A stretch of DNA of 64,000 bases from an uncultured Lachnospiraceae bacterium (GTDB lineage: Bacteria; Bacillota; Clostridia; Lachnospirales; Lachnospiraceae), in contig CAJTOK010000006.1 in assembly GCA_910577825.1 (NCBI GenBank), positions 25,422 through 89,421 of the forward strand. Reading direction: 5' to 3'. The notes below the pieces were generated by a model. It was not told the DNA's origin and made no database searches. It worked only from the letters and a program-made list of their open reading frames with translations. The translations under genes and the position numbers were made by a program. Positions 37,645-46,658 of this stretch are shown here, piece after piece (the first letter of the stretch is position 1; the number at the start of each line of letters is the position of its first letter).

Positions 37645-37681
37645 ATCAAGTAGCGGAGCGGATTGCGAATATCCGCTTGAT
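37645..37681. terminator. Hairpin between convergent genes
   Basis: ATCAAG/CTTGAT outer arms with competing inner GCGGA/TCCGC pairings. No clear T-run, but it lies between the stops of the kinase gene and the converging pdp. Confidence 0.5.
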
Positions 37682-37691
37682 TTATAAATAT

Positions 37692-39014
37692 TTAATACAT
37701 AATAACATTATTTTTAGAAACATATGCAATTATAGTTTTTTGTTTTTCCACTTTACTTCTGCCTGTTTTATACGCCTGTTTAAGATATCCTGCTGCTTTA
37801 TTTAATTTTTCTTTATCTGATGAATATAATACAGCTATTATATCACCTTTTTTTACGTAATCACCTGTTTTTTTATAAAATTTTATTCCTGCTGTAAAAT
37901 CAATTACACTGTCCTTTATTTCCCTTCCTGCCCCAAGCAGCACTGATGTTTTGCCACATTGCTCTGTATCCATTTGTGTTATATACATATCTGATTCTGA
38001 TATCCATTCATAAGAATAAGGAGCTTTTTTAAATAAAGATGTATCATAAATATATCTTTCATCCCCTCCCTGCATTTTAACCATTTCTGCTAATTTATCA
38101 AGTGCAGAATGGTTTTCTATTGCTTTGTCTGCCATTAAAATACATTCTTCCATGCTCCCTTTTCCTGCAAGATTCAGCATTGAAGCAGAAAAATTCCTGC
38201 ATATCTCTGTAAAATCTTCTGGCCCGTTACCTTTAAGTGTTTCTATTGCCTCTATCACTTCAATATTATTTCCGGCTGCAATACCAAGCGGGACATTCAT
38301 ATTTGTAATATATGCTACGGTTTCACGGCCAGCCCCTTCACCTATGGCTACCATTTTTTTAGCTAAAGTAACAGCATCATCTATACTCTTCATAAATGCA
38401 CCCGTACCGGTTGTTACATCAAGAACAATTTTATCACTTCCAGCTGCAAGTTTTTTACTCATTATTGATGCTGCTATTAAAGGGATACTGTCAACTGTTG
38501 CTGTAACATCCCTTAATGCGTATAACTTTTTATCAGCAGGGGCTATTTCACCAGACTGTCCTATAACCGAAAGTCCTATGCTGTTAACTATATTAAAAAA
38601 TTCTTTTTTTGGTATAGAAGTTTTAAAACCAGGTATTGATTCCAGCTTGTCAATAGTTCCTCCTGTAAATCCAAGCCCACGTCCGCTCATTTTTGCAACT
38701 TTTACGCCACATGCTGCAACAACTGGTGCTACAGCAATAGTTGTTTTATCACCAACACCGCCTGTACTATGCTTATCAGCTTTTATCCCGTCTATTCCAG
38801 ATAAATCTGCCATATCACCAGATTCTGCCATAATATCAGTAAGATTTAAAAGTTCTGTATCAGACATCCCCTTATAATATATTGCCATAAGAAGCGCTGA
38901 TATCTGGTAATCAGGAATATCCCCCTTTACATATCCATTTACAAAATACTCTGTTTCCTCCCTTGTAAGTTCCCCTCCCTTTTTCTTTTTATCAATTATA
39001 TTATACATTAACAT
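37692..39014 (-). CDS. pdp: Pyrimidine-nucleoside phosphorylase
   Basis: A 440-residue enzyme splitting uridine, deoxyuridine or thymidine with phosphate. The signature is KADKHSTGGVGDKTT near residue 80, followed by KMSGRGLGFTGGTIDKLESI, and a C-terminal barrel-sandwich domain with KKTGDYVKKGDIIAVLYS. ATG 39014 has AAAGGGGG 7 bases upstream; the frame extends further to 39038 without a better site. It lies 13 bases after cdd, forming a nucleoside salvage operon on the minus strand. Confidence 0.95.
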   Translation of the reverse strand: MLMYNIIDKKKKGGELTREETEYFVNGYVKGDIPDYQISALLMAIYYKGMSDTELLNLTDIMAESGDMADLSGIDGIKADKHSTGGVGDKTTIAVAPVVAACGVKVAKMSGRGLGFTGGTIDKLESIPGFKTSIPKKEFFNIVNSIGLSVIGQSGEIAPADKKLYALRDVTATVDSIPLIAASIMSKKLAAGSDKIVLDVTTGTGAFMKSIDDAVTLAKKMVAIGEGAGRETVAYITNMNVPLGIAAGNNIEVIEAIETLKGNGPEDFTEICRNFSASMLNLAGKGSMEECILMADKAIENHSALDKLAEMVKMQGGDERYIYDTSLFKKAPYSYEWISESDMYITQMDTEQCGKTSVLLGAGREIKDSVIDFTAGIKFYKKTGDYVKKGDIIAVLYSSDKEKLNKAAGYLKQAYKTGRSKVEKQKTIIAYVSKNNVIMY

Positions 39015-39027
39015 ATTACAGCCCCCT

Positions 39028-39441
39028 TTATTTAACATTTAACCTTCCAAAACCTTCAGGCAGTAAATCTTTAAGAAGCATTTCTTTATAATCATTTTCT
39101 GATTTAGCAAGAATTATTTTAAAACTTTCTGGATTACAAAATTCCATCATTACCTGCCTGCACACACCACATGGAGGGCAGTAATCTTTTATTCCAAAGA
39201 CTCCGCCAGCTATAGCTATACTTTCAAATTCCTTTACCCCTTCACTTACCGCCTTAAAAAATGCTGTCCTTTCTGCACAGTTTGTAGGTGAAAATGCTGC
39301 ATTTTCAATATTGCACCCTGTATAAAAATTTCCATTTATATCTTTAAGACATGCACCAACTTTAAACCCCGAATATGGCGAATAAGAATTTTTTCTTGCT
39401 TTAATTGCTATCCGTACCATATTGCTATAATTATCTCCCAT
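39028..39441 (-). CDS. cdd: Cytidine deaminase
   Basis: A 137-residue zinc enzyme of the tetrameric Cys-type: zinc ligands in NCAERTAFF and PPCGVCRQ, with the catalytic Glu in CAE. YSPYSGFKVGACL and TGCNIENAAF bind the substrate. It converts cytidine and deoxycytidine to uridine and deoxyuridine, which pdp then cleaves. AGGAGG precedes the ATG. First gene of cdd-pdp; diverges from the glycosyltransferase gene across 192 AT-rich bases. Confidence 0.96.
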   Translation of the reverse strand: MGDNYSNMVRIAIKARKNSYSPYSGFKVGACLKDINGNFYTGCNIENAAFSPTNCAERTAFFKAVSEGVKEFESIAIAGGVFGIKDYCPPCGVCRQVMMEFCNPESFKIILAKSENDYKEMLLKDLLPEGFGRLNVK

Positions 39442-39633
39442 TTTTTATCCTCCTTTTTTTTATTTTAACATTTATGAATATTTTCTACAATAATTACCAA
39501 AAAATATATATACATAATAAATAATTAATAATTATTCCCTTTAAACTGGCACAATTTCATATTATAATAGTAAATAATTACAGTATAAAATTTAGCCATA
39601 TTATTTTTATAAAATAATTTTTTGGAGGTAAAT

Positions 39634-40650
39634 ATGAAACTTTTAAGCGTAACTATTCCATGTTACAATTCCGCTGAATATATGAGAAAAGCCATAGAGT
39701 CAGCACTTGAAGGAGGAGATGATATAGAAATACTTGTTGTCAATGATGGTTCTTCTGACGGCACAGCAGAAATTGCTGCTGAATACAGCAGGCTTTATCC
39801 AGGCATAGTATATGCTATTAATAAAGAAAATGGCGGGCATGGTTCTGCTGTCAATATGGGTATTGCACAGGCTACAGGATTATATTTTAAAGTACTTGAC
39901 AGTGATGACTGGTTCGATAAAGACAGCCTGGTAAAGGCACTTGGTTTACTGCGTAAAGCTATAACCGATTCAGTACCACTTGATATGCTTATATGTAATT
40001 ATGTATATGAAAAACCAAGTATCAATAAACAAAAAGTTATCTCATACAACAGAGCTATACCAAAAGACAGTTTTATTACATGGAATGATGTAAAACATTT
40101 CCGTATGAGCCAGAACCTTATTATGCACTCTATAATCTACAGGACAAAACTTTTGCGCGAATGTAACTTAAAACTTCCAGAACATACATTTTATGTAGAT
40201 AATATATTTGCATATAAACCATTACCATATGTTAAATGTATGTATTATCTTGATGTTGATTTATACCGCTATTATATAGGCAGAAGTGACCAGTCTGTTA
40301 ATGAAACAGTTATGACAAAACGTATTGACCAGCAGATAAAAGTTACCAAAATTATGATTGATTGTTTAAATCCAATGCAGATAAAAAATAAAAAATTACG
40401 TAATTACATGATAAAATACTTAGCAATGATGATGATTGTAAGTTCAGCACTTTTAGTAAATGAAGGTTCACCTAAAAACTTAAAAAAAAGGGAGAATCTG
40501 TGGAAATATTTAAAAGACAAAAACAAAGCTGTATATAAAAATATCACTAGAAGAAAGCTTGGATATCCTATGCAGTTTTCAAGTAAATCCGGCAGGAAGA
40601 TAATTGTATGGGGATATAACTTCTTCAATAGAATTTATGGTTTTAATTAA
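39634..40650 (+). CDS. Family 2 glycosyltransferase
   Basis: A 338-residue GT-A fold transferase. SVTIPCYNSAEYMRKAIESAL, ILVVNDGSSDGTAEIA and the metal-binding LDSDDWFD are canonical GT2 elements. No strong transmembrane segment is present. It probably adds sugar to a cell-surface polymer or lipid; the acceptor is unknown. ATG 39634 is chosen because TTTGGAGGT is centred just upstream; the TTG at 39622 overlaps that site. Confidence 0.9.
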   Translation: MKLLSVTIPCYNSAEYMRKAIESALEGGDDIEILVVNDGSSDGTAEIAAEYSRLYPGIVYAINKENGGHGSAVNMGIAQATGLYFKVLDSDDWFDKDSLVKALGLLRKAITDSVPLDMLICNYVYEKPSINKQKVISYNRAIPKDSFITWNDVKHFRMSQNLIMHSIIYRTKLLRECNLKLPEHTFYVDNIFAYKPLPYVKCMYYLDVDLYRYYIGRSDQSVNETVMTKRIDQQIKVTKIMIDCLNPMQIKNKKLRNYMIKYLAMMMIVSSALLVNEGSPKNLKKRENLWKYLKDKNKAVYKNITRRKLGYPMQFSSKSGRKIIVWGYNFFNRIYGFN

Positions 40651-40678
40651 AATGTATAAAAGAGTGAGGGAGGATAAA

Positions 40679-41404
40679 ATGGAACAATTAATATACTATG
40701 ATGAGGAAGAAGAATGGAGCAAAGCATTACTTTTATATAGTTCAGCACTTAAAGAAATTTCAACTAAACTTGAAATCTTAAATAATGAATTTAAGCTTGC
40801 ACACCAGTATAATCCAATAGAGCATATAACTTCCCGTCTTAAATCTGCACAAAGCATTGCAAGAAAGATGCGTATAAAGCAAAAAGAACTTACTGTAGAA
40901 AATATTATAAGATATATTAATGATGTAGCAGGTATAAGAATTATATGTTCATTTACATCTGATATATACCGGATAGCCGATTCAATAACAAAACAAAATG
41001 ATGTAACTGTTTTAAAAATAAAGGACTATATTGCCAATCCAAAACCTAACGGGTATATGAGTTACCATATGATTGTTTCTGTTCCTATCTTTTTATCAAA
41101 TGACGTTATTGATACAAAAGTAGAAATTCAAATCAGGACGATTGCTATGGATTTCTGGGCAAGCCTTGAGCATAAAATTTATTATAAATTTGAAGGAAAA
41201 GCGCCTGAAGGGATAAGGGATGAACTCCGTGAATGTGCTAATATTATTTCATTCCTTGACCAGAAAATGCTATCAATAAATGAAAGTGTACAGAATTATC
41301 ATAAAGATTTTAATGGTGGTACAGTAATTGATGATATTGATGTAAATATTGATTCTATTTCTAATTCCTTAAAGCCGTTGTATGGTTCAATAGCCAGTGA
41401 ATAA
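40679..41404 (+). CDS. Small alarmone synthetase, (p)ppGpp synthetase (RelP/RelQ-type)
   Basis: A 241-residue protein with only the RelA/SpoT synthetase domain. DVAGIRIICSFTSDIYRIAD, NPKPNGYMSYHMIV (GTP and acceptor binding) and VEIQIRTIAMDFWASLEHKI (catalytic Glu-containing motif) match RelQ/RelP/YjbM. There is no HD hydrolase, TGS or ACT domain, so it makes but does not destroy alarmone. ATG 40679 follows GAGGGAGG. A terminator lies 20 bases after the stop. Confidence 0.92.
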   Translation: MEQLIYYDEEEEWSKALLLYSSALKEISTKLEILNNEFKLAHQYNPIEHITSRLKSAQSIARKMRIKQKELTVENIIRYINDVAGIRIICSFTSDIYRIADSITKQNDVTVLKIKDYIANPKPNGYMSYHMIVSVPIFLSNDVIDTKVEIQIRTIAMDFWASLEHKIYYKFEGKAPEGIRDELRECANIISFLDQKMLSINESVQNYHKDFNGGTVIDDIDVNIDSISNSLKPLYGSIASE

Positions 41405-41424
41405 TAATTACCAGTATAAAAGGT

Positions 41425-41460
41425 AAAGCGGGTTGTATATATTAAAATACAACCCGCTTT
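41425..41460. terminator. Bidirectional terminator
   Basis: AAAGCGGGTTGTAT (41425-41438) and ATACAACCCGCTTT (41447-41460) are perfect 14-bp arms with A/T flanks, between the alarmone synthetase gene and the converging DUF4446 gene. Confidence 0.88.
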
Positions 41461-41465
41461 ATTAT

Positions 41466-42002
41466 CTACTGCTGTTCTATTCTGTCTTTCATTTTAATTA
41501 GTCCAATATCCTGCTTTGCTTCATTAAGTGCCTGTTGTTCTTCTTCTGATAAAGTAACAAAAGTTTCACCATTTATTACTTCTTTGGCATAAGTATAACA
41601 ACCTTCCCTGGAACTGTGCATTGAATTAAGTATAAAACCATTGTTTTCTGATGTAAGCATTACTAATACAAAACTTAATTTACCACCAATTTCCTGGAAA
41701 GCATCATACTTTACTAATGCAATTTTCTTATATGTTGTTTCAAGTATTTTATTTATTTCTTTAATTTGTATGCTAATATCACTTGCATTATTCTTCAGCA
41801 TATCAATAGCTTCAAATTTATCTAATACCGCTTTTTCAAGATTTTTACCATCTTCTCCCTCCATAAACTGGTTATATCTGATACGTATATTATGAATTTT
41901 AACCATGCTTACTATTAATAATATAAAAAGCAGCAAAATAATGCCTGCCATTCCTATAACTACATACCCAATGTCTATCCCAAATGAATTAAATAATTCC
42001 AT
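41466..42002 (-). CDS. DUF4446 family membrane protein
   Basis: A 178-residue protein with one N-terminal membrane helix (VVIGMAGIILLLFILLIVSMV). A coiled-coil-like region follows (residues about 45-95), then a domain with KYDAFQEIGGKLSFVLVMLTSENNG, the DUF4446 signature. Members sit next to parB in many Clostridia, as here (49 bases downstream of parB). Function unknown; a role near the origin or in chromosome positioning is only inferred from this linkage. Confidence 0.88.
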   Translation of the reverse strand: MELFNSFGIDIGYVVIGMAGIILLLFILLIVSMVKIHNIRIRYNQFMEGEDGKNLEKAVLDKFEAIDMLKNNASDISIQIKEINKILETTYKKIALVKYDAFQEIGGKLSFVLVMLTSENNGFILNSMHSSREGCYTYAKEVINGETFVTLSEEEQQALNEAKQDIGLIKMKDRIEQQ

Positions 42003-42051
42003 ATTTATTTACGCCAGCCTTTCTCTATATATTAATATTATATACAATATA

Positions 42052-42978
42052 TCAATTAATATTTGACATAATTTCAATTAATCTTTCAAATTCATCAGGA
42101 GAATAATATTCAATTTCAATTTTTCCCTTTCCACCTGACCTCCGGTTAATATTGACTTTTGTGCCCATTATAAGCTTTAATTTTTCCTCATATTTTTTAA
42201 ATATTAATTCTTCCTGCTTATTTTCCTCGTCTGGCTTTGTTTTCTTTTTTTCTTCCTCTTTATTAATAATCATTTTAACAAGCCGCTCTGTTTCACGGAC
42301 ACTTAACTTTTCATCAAATATTTTTATAGCAGCATTATATTGTTCATCCCCATCTTCTATAGCGAGCAGGGCTCTTGCATGTCCGCTTTTAATCTTATCT
42401 TCTATTATCATATTTCTTACTCTTATATCAAGTTTTAACAGACGTAATGAATTAGTAATTGAAACCCTGCTTTTACAGACTTTCTCTGCCACTTCATCCT
42501 GTTTAAGATTAAATTCATCAATTAGCCGTTTAAAAGCTTCTGCTTCTTCTATAGGATTTAAATCTTCACGTTGCAAGTTCTCTATTAATGCTATTTCCAT
42601 TATCTGCTGGCTGTTATAATCCCTTACAATTACAGGTATATCCTTTAATCCGGCCATTCTTGCAGCACGCCATCTTCTTTCACCTGCAATTATACTATAA
42701 AAATCCTCACTAACTTTTTTAACAATTAATGGTTCTATAAGCCCATGCAGCCTGATTGATTCAGCAAGTTCATGCATGGAATCTTCATCAAAAGCTTTTC
42801 TTGGCTGGCCAGTGTTGGGTTCTATTTTATTTATATCTACTGTTTCAACTTCCTTAACTACCTCTCTGACTACTTCCCTGACAACTTCTGGTTCTTTTAT
42901 ATCTGCACTTTTCTTTGCACTTTTCTCTGTTTCTGGAATTAACGCATCAAGGCCCTTTCCCAATCCTCTTTTAGACAT
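42052..42978 (-). CDS. parB: Chromosome-partitioning protein ParB (Spo0J)
   Basis: A 308-residue CTPase clamp. KRGLGKGLDALIPE starts the protein; an acidic linker with the repeat EVVREVVREVVKEVE follows. The CTP-binding box contains IIAGERRWRAARMAGL and ENLQREDLNP. The helix-turn-helix (LKQDEVAEKVCKSRVSITN) recognises parS. The C-terminal part dimerises. Two perfect parS sites lie within about 1 kb. GAGGTG precedes the ATG. It lies downstream of parA in one unit; a small GCGCT/AGCGC hairpin sits in the gap. Confidence 0.97.
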   Translation of the reverse strand: MSKRGLGKGLDALIPETEKSAKKSADIKEPEVVREVVREVVKEVETVDINKIEPNTGQPRKAFDEDSMHELAESIRLHGLIEPLIVKKVSEDFYSIIAGERRWRAARMAGLKDIPVIVRDYNSQQIMEIALIENLQREDLNPIEEAEAFKRLIDEFNLKQDEVAEKVCKSRVSITNSLRLLKLDIRVRNMIIEDKIKSGHARALLAIEDGDEQYNAAIKIFDEKLSVRETERLVKMIINKEEEKKKTKPDEENKQEELIFKKYEEKLKLIMGTKVNINRRSGGKGKIEIEYYSPDEFERLIEIMSNIN

Positions 42979-43047
42979 TTTTCACCTCATTTCTGCGCTG
43001 GAAATTAGCGCATTGCCACTAACCAATAAACCAGACCTATTATAAAT

Positions 43048-43815
43048 CTAATTTATTTTTCTTTCAATTACCTCTTGTGCCAAAGACCTGTATCCCTCCG
43101 CCCCTGTAGATTTTGGTTCATAAATATTAATAGGCACGCCATGGCTTGGTGCTTCTGCAAGCCTTACGTTTCTTGGTATAATGCTTTTATAAATATTCTG
43201 GTGAAGATTGTCTTTAACATTTTCAACTACCTGCAAAGAAAGACATGTTCTTGCATCATACATAGTAAATACAACACCTTCTATTTTAAGCTCTGGATTC
43301 AGCCTTTGTTTAACCAGTTCAATAGTATACATAAGTTCACTTAACCCTTCAAGCGCATAATATTCACACTGTATAGGAACAAGAACTGTATCAGCAGTTG
43401 TCATGGCATTAACAGTCAGTGTATTTAGTGACGGAGGACAATCTATTAAAATAAAATCATACTCATTCCTGATTTTATCAACTTGTGCTTTTAAAATATA
43501 TTCCCTGTTATCTCTTCCAATCAGTTCTACCTCTACCCCGACAAGTCCTCTTTCAGATGGAATTACTGATAAACCTTCTACTACAGATGGTGTAATAGCA
43601 TCATTGATTTCTGTTTCTTCCAGAAGAATCCCATAACTTGTATGTACAACATTCTCCTTGTCAATCCCAAGACCACTTGTTGTATTTCCCTGTGGGTCCA
43701 TATCAATAACAAGAACTTTTTTGCCCTTTTCAGCTAAACATGCTGACAAATTAATTGCAGTTGTAGTTTTTCCTACCCCGCCTTTTTGATTAGATATTGC
43801 TATTACTCTACTCAT
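43048..43815 (-). CDS. parA: Chromosome-partitioning ATPase ParA (Soj)
   Basis: A 255-residue deviant-Walker ATPase. IAISNQKGGVGKTTTAINLSA holds the signature Lys and the P-loop near residues 5-25; VIDMDPQGNTTSGLG follows. ATG 43815 is chosen because GAAAGGAT lies 7 bases upstream. A longer frame from 43851 would translate through the parS sequence and lacks a ribosome site. ParA and ParB segregate origins and, in Bacillus, ParA also regulates DnaA. Confidence 0.97.
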   Translation of the reverse strand: MSRVIAISNQKGGVGKTTTAINLSACLAEKGKKVLVIDMDPQGNTTSGLGIDKENVVHTSYGILLEETEINDAITPSVVEGLSVIPSERGLVGVEVELIGRDNREYILKAQVDKIRNEYDFILIDCPPSLNTLTVNAMTTADTVLVPIQCEYYALEGLSELMYTIELVKQRLNPELKIEGVVFTMYDARTCLSLQVVENVKDNLHQNIYKSIIPRNVRLAEAPSHGVPINIYEPKSTGAEGYRSLAQEVIERKIN

Positions 43816-43834
43816 ATCTTTTATCCTTTCACAA

Positions 43835-43850
43835 TGTTTCACGTGAAACA
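43835..43850. promoter_or_regulatory. parS site 1
   Basis: TGTTTCACGTGAAACA, a perfect match to the parS consensus, 19 bases upstream of the parA start codon. Confidence 0.95.
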
Positions 43851-43949
43851 TTTATTTAATATAGTAATTCTTATTTAATTATAGCACTATAAATCTTCTG
43901 CTTCCATAATAAAATTATAAAATTTTTAAATTTATGAATAATTCTTGTT

Positions 43950-43984
43950 AAAAAAGGCAAGCCTTTTATATAAAAGGCTTGCCT
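43950..43984 (-). terminator. Intrinsic terminator after rsmG
   Basis: AGGCAAGCCTTTT and AAAAGGCTTGCCT are perfect 13-bp arms around ATAT. On the minus strand a T6 run follows. It separates the mnmE-mnmG-rsmG unit from parA-parB. Confidence 0.88.
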
Positions 43985-44005
43985 GTCAAGAAACCAGAGT
44001 AAAAA

Positions 44006-44021
44006 TGTTTCACGTGAAACA
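44006..44021. promoter_or_regulatory. parS site 2
   Basis: TGTTTCACGTGAAACA, identical to site 1 and 171 bases from it, 8 bases past the rsmG stop codon. Confidence 0.95.
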
Positions 44022-44029
44022 TTTTTGTT

Positions 44030-44737
44030 TTACAATGGACTTTTTTTAGGTTTACCAGCTTGTCTTGGATAAGACTTTGCCAGCTTTTTATTTTTTTCAA
44101 ATATATAAAATTTTCTTGAAATATCTGTTTCTGGCAGATTAAAGCCATATGATTTTATAAGTTTACATCCCAGTTTTTTTTGTGCATTAACAGATTGTTT
44201 TATTTCATCTTCTGCTTTTTCTGATTTATATGATATAAACCTGCCACCAACTTTTATAAATGGCATACAGTATTCCAATAAAACAGATATATTTGCAACA
44301 GCCCTTGAAAGACAATAATCATATTTTTCCCTGTATTCTTCATTATGTCCTAAATCTTCTGCCCGGCTATGGACTGTTACTATATTGCCAATTTTACACT
44401 CTTCTATTACACGGTCAAGAAATTTTATTCTTTTATTTAGTGAATCCATTAATGTAAAGTCTGCATCTTTATATATTATTGCTAATGGTATACCGGGAAA
44501 TCCTGCACCTGTCCCTACATCTATTACTCTCCTGCCACTTAGGTTAATATAATTTACTAATGCAATGCTGTCTATAAAATGTTTATTTACTACATCCTGT
44601 TCTTCTGTTATAGTTGTCAGGTTCATTATTTTATTTGTTTCAATTAGCAAATCAAAATATATCTGGAATTTTTCAAGCTGTATATCATCCAGGTTAATTC
44701 CAGCTTTTTTTGCAGTATTATATAATAATTCTTTCAA
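44030..44737 (-). CDS. rsmG: 16S rRNA (guanine(527)-N7)-methyltransferase
   Basis: A 235-residue SAM methyltransferase (GidB). Motif I is VIDVGTGAGFPGIPLAI near residue 75; NLTTITEEQDVVNKHFIDSI upstream and SRAVANISVLLEYC downstream are typical. It methylates G527; loss gives low-level streptomycin resistance in other bacteria. It starts with TTG at 44737 behind GGGGAA. It follows mnmG by 15 bases in the classic mnmE-mnmG-rsmG order. Confidence 0.96.
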   Translation of the reverse strand: MKELLYNTAKKAGINLDDIQLEKFQIYFDLLIETNKIMNLTTITEEQDVVNKHFIDSIALVNYINLSGRRVIDVGTGAGFPGIPLAIIYKDADFTLMDSLNKRIKFLDRVIEECKIGNIVTVHSRAEDLGHNEEYREKYDYCLSRAVANISVLLEYCMPFIKVGGRFISYKSEKAEDEIKQSVNAQKKLGCKLIKSYGFNLPETDISRKFYIFEKNKKLAKSYPRQAGKPKKSPL

Positions 44738-44752
44738 GATAATTCCCCACTT

Positions 44753-46624
44753 CTAATATTTTTCAAGATATACAAGCAGAACAGAAATATCTGCTGGTGA
44801 TACACCAGATATCCTTGAAGCCTGCCCGACTGATGCCGGCCTGAACTCTTTTAATTTTTGTAAAGCTTCTATTCTTAAACTATATACCTCATCATAATTA
44901 ATATCATCAGGTATTTTTTTATTTTCGAGTTTTTTAAACTGTTCAACCTGCCTTAACTGTCTTTCTATATATCCTTCATATTTAACAGCTATGTTTACCT
45001 GCTCTTTTACATCATCTGGAAGCTCTGGCCTGTCTTTATCTGCCAGCTTCAACTTGTCATATGAAAGTTCTGGCCTTTTAATAAGTTCTGCCATTGTTGT
45101 TCCTGACTGTAATAATGTACTTCCATTTTCTTCTAATATTTTCTGTATCTCCTCTTTAACTCCTATATTAAGGTTTTTAATTCTTTCTATTTCTGTTTCT
45201 ATTAATTTTTCTTTCTTTAATAGTTTATTATATCTTTTATTATCTATAAGACCAATTTCATATCCAATTTTAGTAAGGCGCAAATCTGCATTATCTTGTC
45301 TTAAAAGCAGCCTGTATTCTGCCCTTGAAGTCATCATGCGGTATGGCTCATTAGTACCTTTTGTTATAAGGTCATCTATAAGCACTCCTATATAAGCCTG
45401 TGACCTGTCAAGTATTACTGGTTTCCTGCCAAGTATTTTCATGGCAGCATTAATACCAGCTATTATTCCCTGTGCTGCTGCTTCTTCATACCCTGAACTT
45501 CCATTTGACTGCCCCGCACTGTAAAACCCGCTGATTTTTTTAAATTCAAGTGTAGCTTTTAACTGTACAGGATTGATGCAGTCATATTCTATAGCATAAG
45601 CATTCCTTACTATTGTAGCATTTTCAAGTCCAGGAACTGAATGGTACATCCTGTATTGTACATCTTCTGGCAATGAACTCGACATGCCTCCCACATACAT
45701 TTCATTAGTATAATTTCCTTCTGGTTCTATAAAAACCTGGTGTCTTTCCTTATCAGCAAACCTTACAACTTTATCTTCAATAGACGGGCAGTACCTTGGC
45801 CCTGTACCTTTTATATTTCCCGAATATAATGGTGACCTGTCTATATTATCCATTATTATTTTATGTGTTGCTTTATTAGTATAAGTAAGCCAGCATGAAA
45901 CCTGTTCACGCTCCAGCTCCTCTGGACTGTTAGTAAATGAAAATGGAACAATACTGCTGTCACCCTTCTGTTCTGACATTTTTGAAAAATCAACCGTTCT
46001 CTTGTCAACCCTTGCAGGTGTCCCTGTTTTAAACCTCCTTACATCTATTCCAAGTTTTAACAGGCAGCCTGTCAGGTGGTTTGCCGCCGCAAGCCCGTTT
46101 GGCCCTGTATTCTGGCTTACATCCCCGTAAATACATCTTGCTTTAAGATAGGTGCCAGTACACATAATTGCCGCCTTGCATGGATAAACTGCATTTGAAA
46201 CTGTGCGCACTCCCGTAACCTTTCCATCACTAACAATTACTTCTGCAACCTCACCCTGTTTTATAACAAGATTGTCTGTATTCTCCAAAACATTTCTCAT
46301 AGCCCGGCTATAATCTTTTTTATCTGCCTGTGCCCTTAAAGAATGTACGGCAGGGCCTTTTGATAAATTAAGCATTTTAGTCTGTATAAATGTTTTATCA
46401 ATATTTTTTCCCATTTCGCCGCCAAGTGCATCCACTTCACGCACAAGATGTCCCTTTGAACTTCCGCCAACATTAGGATTGCATGGCATCATAGCAATAC
46501 TGTCTATGCTAACTGTAAAAACTAAGGTCTTTAATCCAAGCCTTGCTGTCGCAAGTGCAGCTTCACATCCGGCATGTCCTGCACCAATAACAACAACATC
46601 ATATGGTTCATATGTATAATACAT
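44753..46624 (-). CDS. mnmG: tRNA uridine-5-carboxymethylaminomethyl modification enzyme MnmG (GidA)
   Basis: A 623-residue FAD enzyme. The dinucleotide fold is VVVIGAGHAGCEAALATARLG at residues 9-29. PNVGGSSKGHLVREVDALGGEMG, RFKTGTPARVD and the C-terminal helical domain that contacts MnmE follow. With MnmE it installs cmnm5 at wobble U34 of certain tRNAs. AGGAGG precedes the ATG. It lies 34 bases after mnmE. Confidence 0.97.
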   Translation of the reverse strand: MYYTYEPYDVVVIGAGHAGCEAALATARLGLKTLVFTVSIDSIAMMPCNPNVGGSSKGHLVREVDALGGEMGKNIDKTFIQTKMLNLSKGPAVHSLRAQADKKDYSRAMRNVLENTDNLVIKQGEVAEVIVSDGKVTGVRTVSNAVYPCKAAIMCTGTYLKARCIYGDVSQNTGPNGLAAANHLTGCLLKLGIDVRRFKTGTPARVDKRTVDFSKMSEQKGDSSIVPFSFTNSPEELEREQVSCWLTYTNKATHKIIMDNIDRSPLYSGNIKGTGPRYCPSIEDKVVRFADKERHQVFIEPEGNYTNEMYVGGMSSSLPEDVQYRMYHSVPGLENATIVRNAYAIEYDCINPVQLKATLEFKKISGFYSAGQSNGSSGYEEAAAQGIIAGINAAMKILGRKPVILDRSQAYIGVLIDDLITKGTNEPYRMMTSRAEYRLLLRQDNADLRLTKIGYEIGLIDNKRYNKLLKKEKLIETEIERIKNLNIGVKEEIQKILEENGSTLLQSGTTMAELIKRPELSYDKLKLADKDRPELPDDVKEQVNIAVKYEGYIERQLRQVEQFKKLENKKIPDDINYDEVYSLRIEALQKLKEFRPASVGQASRISGVSPADISVLLVYLEKY

Positions 46625-46658
46625 ATTTATCCATCCTCCTATCTAATACTGCCCTTTC

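Noticed and set aside
38125..38877. 250-codon open frame on the plus strand
   Set aside because: It is antisense to pdp, with no ribosome site and composition mirroring the real gene.
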